This document shows positions 45,932 to 54,150 of a stretch of 64,000 bases of DNA, one piece after another. The DNA comes from JBCCLJ01 sp039026915 (lineage in GTDB: Bacteria > Acidobacteriota > Thermoanaerobaculia > Multivoradales > Multivoraceae). Both the position numbers and the translations under genes were made by a program. Each line of letters opens with the position of its first letter. The stretch's first letter is position 1. The stretch covers positions 1 through 64,000 of the forward strand of contig JBCCLJ010000011.1 of the NCBI GenBank assembly GCA_039026915.1, read 5' to 3'. The notes below the pieces were generated by a model. It was not told where the DNA came from. It saw nothing but the letters and a program-made list of their open reading frames with translations, and made no database searches.

Positions 45932-48900
45932 TCAGGGCACTTCGAGTTCGATGGTCTCGCCGGCGAGGATCTGCACCTCGAGGCGGGCGGTCACTTCGGT
46001 GGTTCCCAGCGGAATCACCTCCAACGTCCACAGACCCGGTGGGAGAGGCCCGACCGGCTGTGAGCCCGCGGCATCGGCGTAGAAGGGCTGTGGGTGCCGA
46101 AGCTCGCCGCGACGCGCGATGACGCGAGCCCCGAACGCGGCGCTCCGCGACTTCAAGCGCGTCCAACCTCCACTTTCGAGCTGCACGGTGGCCTCGCCGG
46201 GCACGGCCACGCTCACCGGGCCGGCCACCTGAGTTCCGGCGCTGCTCCAGAGCAGGTAGTTGCCGGGAGGTGCCTCCAGAGTCGCCGAAGCGCCGCCCTG
46301 CGATCCTCCGGGAAAGGAGATTTCGCCCCGCTGCAGCCAAAACGCCGTCGGTGGAGGAGTCCCTTCGATGCTGCTCGTGATCGAGATTCGCAGCGCCTCC
46401 TGCTGTCCCAGGCGAATCTCGACCGTCGGCTCACCGCTCAACATCGCCCGGCCTGATCCGAGCGTCGGGTGATCGACTGCGAGCGTGTTCCCCTGCCGGT
46501 TCTGATCGGTTTGCAGTCTCGCGGAAAGCGCTCCATTGGCTCCGGTGAGGCCGAGCTGAGACTGCGTCCCGAGATCCGAGATCAGCAGGACGGATGCTCC
46601 CTCGACAGGAGCCCCGTCGCCGCGGAGAACAACCACGTTGAGAGCGGTCGTGGTGAGGTCGATCGAAAGATCGACGTCGCTCTGCAAGTCGATCGTGTCG
46701 ACGTGCTGCAGAACGGGATCCTCCGTGCTCAAACTGATCTGGATCGGACCCGCCTGGAGTCCCTCGAGCTCGAAGATCCCCGAGGAATCGACTTCCGCCG
46801 AGGTCGCGGACGTCTGGTCCAAGCTGCCCGCATAGATGTGGCCGGAGGCCGGCTGCCCGTCGACGTTGATCGTGCCGCGCAGGACGAGCCCTGCGCCGAA
46901 GTCGAGCTCCACGTCGTCGATGTCCCGGTCGACCTCGAGATTCCGCCCCAGAACCCTGCCGGTTTCTTGGAAAGAGGCGGAGAGTCTCCAGTCACCGCGG
47001 CTGACGTTCGGCATGGAGAACCCTCCCTGGTAGTCGAGCGTCGCTTCGCGGTAGTTCCGGCCAAACTGGCTGACTCCCGTGGCGAACATGTTCAGGCGGA
47101 TCAGGGCGTATTGATCGGGCTCGAGGCCGAGGATGCGGCCCGACACCGTAAACCCTCGATCGAGCACGATCTCGAGATCCGGAGCACTCTCGCGGAGCTC
47201 GATCTCTGGAACGGTGGGGGTTGCAAATCCCTCCTTCGACACTTCGAGCTGCGCCCAGCCAGGCTCCAATCCGCCGATCTCGAAGGCTCCGTCCGGGCCA
47301 CTGAAGCCTTGGTGCTGACCGCCGCTCCAGCTCGATCGATCTTTGCTGACCATCGCTCGAACGAGCGCGCCGACGACCGGGTCGCCCGACTCATCGACGA
47401 TGCGCCCCGTCACGCGCAGGCCCTTGTAGAGCTCGAGGTCGAAGCGTCGGTCGCCGCTGATGTCCAGGTTGTGAACCGTGGGCCGGTAGCCGTCGGCCGC
47501 CGCGGTGATCGTCATTTCGCCGTTCGGAACACCCGTGAGGCGGTAGCGGCCCTCGCCGTCGCTCTGGGTCGCGGCGCTCGGTCCGAGCATGCGCTGAAGA
47601 GTCAGCTCTTCCGCGCCGGTCGGGTTGACGCTCACCTGGGCTCCGGCGAGCGGTAGACCGTCGCCGGTGACCGTTCCTGAGAAGACGGCTCCACGCTCCA
47701 GCGAAATGTCAATGGGGTCGGGGGCCTCGCCGCGGACCTCGACATCGACCAGGCGCTGCATGTGATCGACGGCGTTCACCATGAGCACGTGCCTTCCCTG
47801 CGTCGCCGGAGCGATCTCGAAGGTGCCGTCCGCCTCACTTCGCACCGTGGCGCGCTGCTTGGGAAACTCGTAGGGCTCGTTGGAGAGATCGATCCAGTAA
47901 AGGCCGACGTGCGCCGCAAGTCCTTCGCCGTTCTCGCCGCGGACCGTTCCCCGAAGGGCCAGGCCGCGCTCGAGGCGAACCTCGAGAGGTTGATCGAGTG
48001 GCAGGCTGATCTCTTGCGATTCGGGCCTGACGAATCCTCGAGCTTGGACACCCCAGACATACCGACCTCGTCCTATACGGTCGATTTCAAAGGTGCCGTC
48101 TTCGGCCGATGCTGCTGACTTCGAAGCGGGCGGCTGGCTCCTTCGGAAGTCCGCTTCCCGTAGGAAGAGAGTCGCTCCCGGGACGGGCTGGCCCTCTTCG
48201 TCGAGGATCCGACCTGAGAAGAGGGCTGCGGGCTCGAGTGTCAGCGTGCCGATCTCCTGGTCGTCGAACTCGAGCTCGAAGCCGTGGACTCTTCCTGGAG
48301 CGAAGCCGTCGGCCTCGGCGAACAGGTCGTAGCGTCCGGCCGCGACCGGCGCCAGATCGAAGCGGCCTTCGAGGTCGGTGATCGACTTCCGCGTTCCGGC
48401 GGAGGAATCAAAGACCCCGCTCCGTCTGTAGGTCGTCTCGGGTACCAGCCAGACCTCGACGCCGGCCAGCGGTTGGTTGTCCATGTCGAGGACGGTTCCC
48501 CATCCAGCGACGCCGTTCGGCAGCGTCACCTCGATCGTCTCTCGGATGTCCGGACCGAGAGTCAGGTCCGCCTCTGCGACGGCGTAGTCCGGATGTTCGA
48601 CGAGCGCGACGTAAGAGCCCTGGCGCATTCCTCGCAAGGCGATGCGACCCTCCTCGTCCGTCGGGTTGGGCTTGGGTTGACTACGCATGGAGCTTCGATC
48701 GCGGGGCCACACGGTGACCAGGGCTCGCGGGACGCTCTCTCCGAGCTCGTTGCGAACGAGGAGTGTGATCGAGCGGTTCGGCTCCAGAGCCACCGTCGGC
48801 GCCTCGCCCGCGACGTTTCCCATGGAGGTGTTCTCGGAACTGTAGAGCTGCGCAGCGACGCCGAGGCGGATGCCCCGGCTCGATGTCCACGTCGGCAGCT

Positions 48901-49966
48901 CGTAGCGGCCGTCGGGATCGGTCGTCGCGAAGTCGCTCGGGCGGTCGAGCGACCAGACGAGCGCTCCCGCGACCGGGTCGCCACTCGTTCGATCGATGAC
49001 CTTGCCGAAGAGCGAAGCGGGCGGCTCGAGTCGGACCTGCAGCGACTCTTCGGTGCCGCGAACCGGCGTTCTGAAGCCGCTGTAGCCCAGGTCTCCAGAC
49101 TCGACCTGGTAGTCGAGGATGCGATCGGTGGCTGCGGTGACCGTTGCCCTGCCTTGGTCGTCGGTGACGGCGACGGGCACGAGCGACTCGCCGAAGCGCA
49201 CGACAGCGCGGGCTACGGGGCGGCCACGCTCGTCCGTGACGGTCACACGCTGAGGCGCGCCGCGCTCGAGCTCGACCGTCACCGCGCCGCGCCCGTTCGA
49301 CGGAACCCCGCGCGGCAGGAAACCATCCGCCGCGACGCGCACCGGGTGATTCGCTCCGGGAAGCGCTGGGGCGGCGACGCGACCGCCCTCGTCGGTCCTG
49401 CCGTGCCAGCGGCTCACACCTACTGCCGGCTCTTCGCGTTCGGAGCTTCCCTGCGGGCGGACCCACTGCTGGGTGTCAACCAGGACGAGGGCGTTCTCGA
49501 TGGGCTGACCTGCGTCGTCGACGACGCGAATCGACAGCTGCGTCGCGCGCGGGAGCGCGATGTCGGCCAGAGCGAGATCGTCGACGACGACGCCGAGATC
49601 GGTACGCGGTCGCAGCCCCGAGGGCGTTGCGATGTCGACGCGGTAGATGCCTGGAGGCACTTCCACCTCGAGCCGGCCGTCCGGGCCGAGCTCGAAGCTC
49701 GTTCCTTCGTCCTCCATCTTGGCGACGCCGAGGTCGTGCAGCCTCCGCAGATGACTCGGAGGTGACGGCATCAGGTGCACCGTAGCCTTTGCCGGCTGAC
49801 CTGCTGCGTCGACCAAGCGCCCGCTGATGCGGACCGACTCCTGAGCAAACGAAGGGAAGCATAGCGTCGCCAGGACGAGCGCTGCAGCGCTCGTTCGCAT
49901 CGCGCGACCGAAGCGCGCTCCGCGTCCTCGTTCGAATCCAGAACCCGCGCTCGACGGACGTCGCAC
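45932..49966 (-). CDS. Giant secreted protein of carboxypeptidase-regulatory-like repeats (paralogue 2)
   Basis: A 1344-residue protein, clearly paralogous along its full length to 41878-45924 and lying seven bases upstream of it. The start given is a GTG at 49966; an ATG at 49900 (MRTSAAALVLATLCFPSFAQ) directly opens the signal peptide and may be the real one. The modules repeat the GxVxDxxGxPxxGA...GRYxLxxV pattern (DESGDPVVGALVRAMVSKDR, DEEGQPVPGATLFLREADF). The C-terminus is LPPGLWTLEVIPLGTTEV followed by AGETIELEVP. Probably co-transcribed with paralogue 1. Its role is probably structural or ligand-binding outside the cytoplasm. Confidence 0.8.
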   Translation of the reverse strand: MRRPSSAGSGFERGRGARFGRAMRTSAAALVLATLCFPSFAQESVRISGRLVDAAGQPAKATVHLMPSPPSHLRRLHDLGVAKMEDEGTSFELGPDGRLEVEVPPGIYRVDIATPSGLRPRTDLGVVVDDLALADIALPRATQLSIRVVDDAGQPIENALVLVDTQQWVRPQGSSEREEPAVGVSRWHGRTDEGGRVAAPALPGANHPVRVAADGFLPRGVPSNGRGAVTVELERGAPQRVTVTDERGRPVARAVVRFGESLVPVAVTDDQGRATVTAATDRILDYQVESGDLGYSGFRTPVRGTEESLQVRLEPPASLFGKVIDRTSGDPVAGALVWSLDRPSDFATTDPDGRYELPTWTSSRGIRLGVAAQLYSSENTSMGNVAGEAPTVALEPNRSITLLVRNELGESVPRALVTVWPRDRSSMRSQPKPNPTDEEGRIALRGMRQGSYVALVEHPDYAVAEADLTLGPDIRETIEVTLPNGVAGWGTVLDMDNQPLAGVEVWLVPETTYRRSGVFDSSAGTRKSITDLEGRFDLAPVAAGRYDLFAEADGFAPGRVHGFELEFDDQEIGTLTLEPAALFSGRILDEEGQPVPGATLFLREADFRRSQPPASKSAASAEDGTFEIDRIGRGRYVWGVQARGFVRPESQEISLPLDQPLEVRLERGLALRGTVRGENGEGLAAHVGLYWIDLSNEPYEFPKQRATVRSEADGTFEIAPATQGRHVLMVNAVDHMQRLVDVEVRGEAPDPIDISLERGAVFSGTVTGDGLPLAGAQVSVNPTGAEELTLQRMLGPSAATQSDGEGRYRLTGVPNGEMTITAAADGYRPTVHNLDISGDRRFDLELYKGLRVTGRIVDESGDPVVGALVRAMVSKDRSSWSGGQHQGFSGPDGAFEIGGLEPGWAQLEVSKEGFATPTVPEIELRESAPDLEIVLDRGFTVSGRILGLEPDQYALIRLNMFATGVSQFGRNYREATLDYQGGFSMPNVSRGDWRLSASFQETGRVLGRNLEVDRDIDDVELDFGAGLVLRGTINVDGQPASGHIYAGSLDQTSATSAEVDSSGIFELEGLQAGPIQISLSTEDPVLQHVDTIDLQSDVDLSIDLTTTALNVVVLRGDGAPVEGASVLLISDLGTQSQLGLTGANGALSARLQTDQNRQGNTLAVDHPTLGSGRAMLSGEPTVEIRLGQQEALRISITSSIEGTPPPTAFWLQRGEISFPGGSQGGASATLEAPPGNYLLWSSAGTQVAGPVSVAVPGEATVQLESGGWTRLKSRSAAFGARVIARRGELRHPQPFYADAAGSQPVGPLPPGLWTLEVIPLGTTEVTARLEVQILAGETIELEVP

Positions 49967-50023
49967 TCCACACCCCCTCTGGCTCGTTTTGTCCCTCAGA
50001 CTCTAGCGGTTGTCGAGTAAGCC

Positions 50024-53000
50024 CTACGGAATCTCGACGTCGATCGTTTCTCCAGCGACGACGTCGACGGCGATCTGCCGCGTCGTTCCGTCGACGAGAT
50101 CGGTGACCTCGAGCGTCCAACGTCCGGGCGCGAGCGGCCCGGAGCGCTGGCCGTCCTGGTGGCCGAAGTGACCCACCGCTGGATGCGCCTGGCCGGCATG
50201 GCGACCGACGATCGAGTCCCAGCCCGAGGCCGATCGGCCGGTGAGTCGCACGAAGCCTCCAAGCTCGAGCTGCAGCGTGATCTCGTCGCGCGGAAGCTCG
50301 ACCCACCTCGGGCCCGCTTGGCTTCGCCAGCTCTGACCCCAGAGGAGGTAGCGCCCTGGCGGAACCTTCAGCTCTGCGGGCTGGGAGGCTTCCACGTCAA
50401 GAGTCTCCACGCTGAAGCCGTTGCCTTGGAGGAAGATCTGCCCGATCGTCGGCGCCCGTCCGTCGGTCTCGACCAGACGCACGCGTGTGGACGCATGTGG
50501 TTCCAGGACGATCACGGCTCCCGTCTCGCCTTCGGGCAGCACGACCCGGCCGGTCCCCTTGTCTCGATGTCGCGCCAGCACCTGGATCGGGCCGGGCGGC
50601 CGGTCCGGGAGGAGGATGATTGCGGTCCCGTCGGTGCTGGTGCCGCTCTCTCGCCTCGGAGTGCCGCCTCGAGAATCGAGCGTCCAGAGGCCGGCGCCTG
50701 CGACGGGCCGGCCGTCCGCGTCTTCCACGAGCACGGTCAGTCGGTGCGACGTCAGTTCGATCTCCAGATCGACGTCGCTGAGGAGGTCGAGGCGTTCGAG
50801 GTGGCGCGCACCGCCGGCGGTCACGACGAGGTCGACCGTCCCCGACGGAGCCTCGACCTCGAATCGTCCCTGGGCGTCGGCGGTGGTCACGTTCTCTCCC
50901 GACGCGCCGAGCACGCGGACCGTGGCCCCGGGAGCCGGAGATCCGTCGAGCTCGACCGTGCCGCGGACCTCGACAGTGTCGTCGAACGCCAGCTCGATGC
51001 CGGTGAGGTCGCCGTCGACGTCGATCTGCTGCTTGACGAAGCGACGCGTGCTCTCGACGCTAGCCCGAAGCTGCCACAGCCCGGGGGCCGTCTCCTCGAG
51101 AAGGAAGCTGCCATCTTCGGCAACGCTCACCCTTCCGAAGTGCGCGAAGTTGGCGTCGGTTCCCTGCATGCCGTGGGCCGTGAGCTTTGCTTCCGCGAGC
51201 TCGTTCTCGGAAAGGCCGGTGATTCGGCCGCGCACCGTGAAGCCTCGCGAAAGCTCGATCTCGACGCCCTCGATGTCGCGGTCGACGAGCTCGAGGACCG
51301 TCGAGCTCCCCTTGGCGAAGCCCTCTTTCTCGACTTCGATCTGGAGATAGCCGGGCCCCAATGCGTCGACGACAAATCGACCGTCTCGATCCGTCGGTGG
51401 GTCTTGGACTCTCATCACGCTGTGCCAGGACTTGAGGCCCGCGCTGTGCCTCTGGATCCAGACGGCGCCTTCCACCGGGTCCCCGCGGTCGTCGATGACC
51501 CTGCCCGAGACGGAGAAGCCGCGGGAGAGGGTGAAGGTCTCGTTGCTGCCGGCTCGGACGCCGACCTGCCGCCGCACCGGGAGGAAGCCATCGGCCTCGA
51601 CGGACACTCGATATTCGGCGTTCTTCAGTCCGGTGAGCATGAACCGGCCGGAGACGTCGCTCGTGACCGGGTTGCGGAGCACATCGGAGGCGCGCGCGTC
51701 GCTGTCCGCCGAGACGCGCGCTCCAGGGATGGGCTGCCCGCTCTCGTCGAGGACCTGGCCTTCGAGTGAAATCCCCTCTTCGAGCACGACGTCGATCTCG
51801 AGCGTCTGCGCTTCTTCGCTGCCCGCGAGAGGCATCGTCGTCCCCTGGAAGCCGTCCGCGTCAAAGGCGATCCGCAGGCCCTCTTGGGGTCGAACCGATG
51901 GCAGCTCGAAGCGTCCCTGCTCGGCCACGACCCAGGCGCCGCCGTGGAATCGGCCGTACCCCTTGGCACCGCTGACCAGGGCGACGCGAGCGACGAGAGG
52001 AGTGCCCTCGGAGGATTCGACGCGTCCGCGAACGAGGAGTCCCTCGTGCAACCGGACGACGAGCTCGCCTTCGATTGGCAGTTCGCGGCGCTCGAAGGTC
52101 GTCGCATAGCTCTCCGCTTTGACGACGATCTGGTGCGCACCGGCTGAAAGACCCTCGAAGGTACGACCTCCCTGCGCATCGGTCTGCGCGCTGACCCGCT
52201 TCCAGCGGCCTGGCCCTCCGGGACCCTGGTCAGTCACGCTCACTTCGGCCCCGGCGATCGGCTCGTCGTCCATCGTGAGCACTCGGACCGGTAGGCGCTG
52301 GCCCCGCTCCAGTCGGAAGGTGCCGAGCCCCTGCTCCTCGGCTTCCACCAGGTCGACCATCGCTTGCCGTCGGGCGAAGCCCTCGTGCTCGAAGAGGACC
52401 TCGTAGCGGCCCGGCGCGAGCGCGCCCGTCTGGAAGTCGCCGTTCCCGTCGCTGACGGTCTCCGAGACCGCACGCTCCTCCAAGAGAAGCCTGCGTCCCC
52501 TGGGCTGCATCAGCTTCGAGAGCGTGATCGTCGTTCCTTCGAGGGGCCGCTCCTCCGCATCGACGACGCGGCCTTTGCCGCGGAAGCCGTCTCGAAGAAC
52601 CACTGTCAGAGTGGGACGAAGATCATCGGCGGCCAGAGTCAAGGGGACCGTCGCCACAGCAAAGTCGGGGTGCGTCGCTCGGACCCGGTACGAACCGGGC
52701 ACGAGACCTTCCACCGTGGTTTTGCCTTCGCTGCCGGAGACGGATGTCTTGACGGACCGGGACCTCCAGGCGGTCGGCCGCACCTCGACGTTTGCCCCGG
52801 AGATCCGTGTGCCGTCGGGCGCCAGCACGGTGATCGTCGCGGCGCAGGTTCGGGCGAGGGCGATCGGCGTCGAGCGCTCGCCGAAGCTCTTGGCGTCTCC
52901 CTGGTCGTAGCCGGCCGCGACGGCGACGACGTCGAGGGGCTGCGCCGCAGACCGGGTGTCGATCTCGAACCGCCCCTTCCCATCGGCCCGCCGCCAGTCC

Positions 53001-53953
53001 TCGGGGCGTCCGCGCGGCCAGACGACCGCGTGGGGAATCGCGGTGCCGCGATCACGATCGATGACGTTGCCGCGGATCGTCAGCGATGGATCGAGTCGGA
53101 CGATCGACGTTTCCGAGTCGATCTCGCGCCCTGAGGAGTGCCCGGGAGAGCTCACTCGGTAGAGGAGCGGCTCGTTGCCGAAGGGCAGAGTGGCGTAGCC
53201 GTCGGAGTCGCTCTGGGCGACGACGGTGCCTCCAAGGTCGAAGCGAGCCTGGGGAAGCGGGCTCTTCTGCGCGGACTCGACCCGTATGCGCAGAGGGCGC
53301 GCGGCTTCGAGTTGCAGCGTCGCGGATCCGTCGGGTCTCAGCTTCTCCCAGAGAGGCGCCTTGCCCGGGGCCGTGACGCCGACCCGATGAGAAGCCTCCT
53401 CGGCCAGCCAGACGCGGCACCGACCGTCCGCGTTCGTCAGCACGGTGTGCTCGGCGACCGACTCGAGAATGCGTCGTACGGAGTACATGCGCCCGAAGAA
53501 CTGCGGCAGCGGCTCGCCACCCCATCGCGAAACGACGTGGACGCGCGCCCTCGGAATGGGCTTGCCCTCGCCGTCGACGATGCGGAGCCCGCGGTAGCGA
53601 CCTTTCGGCGGGACCCAGGGCTCGAGCTGCGTATCCTGCACCAGCGGTCCCAGCGGCCGCCGCACGATCGAGCCGCTCGAGAGGGCGATCTCGACCACGT
53701 AGCGCCCCGGCGGCAGCTCGGCCTCGAAGCGGCTCGTGGCCGGCGCGCCCAGCAGGTCCTCATCATCGTCGGCGGACAGGGCACCCTCCTCGGCGATCAG
53801 GAGCGGCAGCTCGACGGCGCGACCTTCCGAATCGATCAGGCTCCCGGAGAGGCGGATCGTGTCGCTCGAAGCCGCCATCGCCGGAAACGACAGCGCCAGA
53901 AGCAGAGCGCATGCTGTTAGCCTGTCGCAGATTTCCGCCAGACGCCGTTGCAA
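50024..53953 (-). CDS. Giant secreted protein of carboxypeptidase-regulatory-like repeats (paralogue 3)
   Basis: About 1309 residues if started at the TTG at 53953, which opens a clean signal peptide (QRRLAEICDRLTACALLLAL, cleavage near AMAAS). The frame stays open to an ATG at 54115, but that would add about 54 residues before the signal and use up most of the gap to the divergent 54151 gene. Modules include VLDESGQPIPGARVSADSDAR, VIDDRGDPVEGAVWIQRHS and VDAEERPLEGTTITLSKLM. The end, LAPGRWTLEVTDLVDGTTRQ and AGETIDVEIP, matches paralogues 1 and 2, but the rest is more diverged. It is the most upstream of the three tandem genes, 57 bases from paralogue 2. Confidence 0.78.
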   Translation of the reverse strand: MQRRLAEICDRLTACALLLALSFPAMAASSDTIRLSGSLIDSEGRAVELPLLIAEEGALSADDDEDLLGAPATSRFEAELPPGRYVVEIALSSGSIVRRPLGPLVQDTQLEPWVPPKGRYRGLRIVDGEGKPIPRARVHVVSRWGGEPLPQFFGRMYSVRRILESVAEHTVLTNADGRCRVWLAEEASHRVGVTAPGKAPLWEKLRPDGSATLQLEAARPLRIRVESAQKSPLPQARFDLGGTVVAQSDSDGYATLPFGNEPLLYRVSSPGHSSGREIDSETSIVRLDPSLTIRGNVIDRDRGTAIPHAVVWPRGRPEDWRRADGKGRFEIDTRSAAQPLDVVAVAAGYDQGDAKSFGERSTPIALARTCAATITVLAPDGTRISGANVEVRPTAWRSRSVKTSVSGSEGKTTVEGLVPGSYRVRATHPDFAVATVPLTLAADDLRPTLTVVLRDGFRGKGRVVDAEERPLEGTTITLSKLMQPRGRRLLLEERAVSETVSDGNGDFQTGALAPGRYEVLFEHEGFARRQAMVDLVEAEEQGLGTFRLERGQRLPVRVLTMDDEPIAGAEVSVTDQGPGGPGRWKRVSAQTDAQGGRTFEGLSAGAHQIVVKAESYATTFERRELPIEGELVVRLHEGLLVRGRVESSEGTPLVARVALVSGAKGYGRFHGGAWVVAEQGRFELPSVRPQEGLRIAFDADGFQGTTMPLAGSEEAQTLEIDVVLEEGISLEGQVLDESGQPIPGARVSADSDARASDVLRNPVTSDVSGRFMLTGLKNAEYRVSVEADGFLPVRRQVGVRAGSNETFTLSRGFSVSGRVIDDRGDPVEGAVWIQRHSAGLKSWHSVMRVQDPPTDRDGRFVVDALGPGYLQIEVEKEGFAKGSSTVLELVDRDIEGVEIELSRGFTVRGRITGLSENELAEAKLTAHGMQGTDANFAHFGRVSVAEDGSFLLEETAPGLWQLRASVESTRRFVKQQIDVDGDLTGIELAFDDTVEVRGTVELDGSPAPGATVRVLGASGENVTTADAQGRFEVEAPSGTVDLVVTAGGARHLERLDLLSDVDLEIELTSHRLTVLVEDADGRPVAGAGLWTLDSRGGTPRRESGTSTDGTAIILLPDRPPGPIQVLARHRDKGTGRVVLPEGETGAVIVLEPHASTRVRLVETDGRAPTIGQIFLQGNGFSVETLDVEASQPAELKVPPGRYLLWGQSWRSQAGPRWVELPRDEITLQLELGGFVRLTGRSASGWDSIVGRHAGQAHPAVGHFGHQDGQRSGPLAPGRWTLEVTDLVDGTTRQIAVDVVAGETIDVEIP

Positions 53954-54150
53954 CGGGGTAGGACCCCCGATGCTTTGCTCGGTCGGTGGGATCGAGGGGG
54001 CCGAGAGAGACGATGTTGCGCGCGCCAGTGGCCGGCTACCGGCCGCTCTGATTCGGTACTCGCGCGGGCTCCGCATCGCCATTCTCCTCACTCCCGTCCA
54101 GCTCCCCGTCGTCATCGTAGCTGCTCTGACCCCAACGACAAGGACACCTC

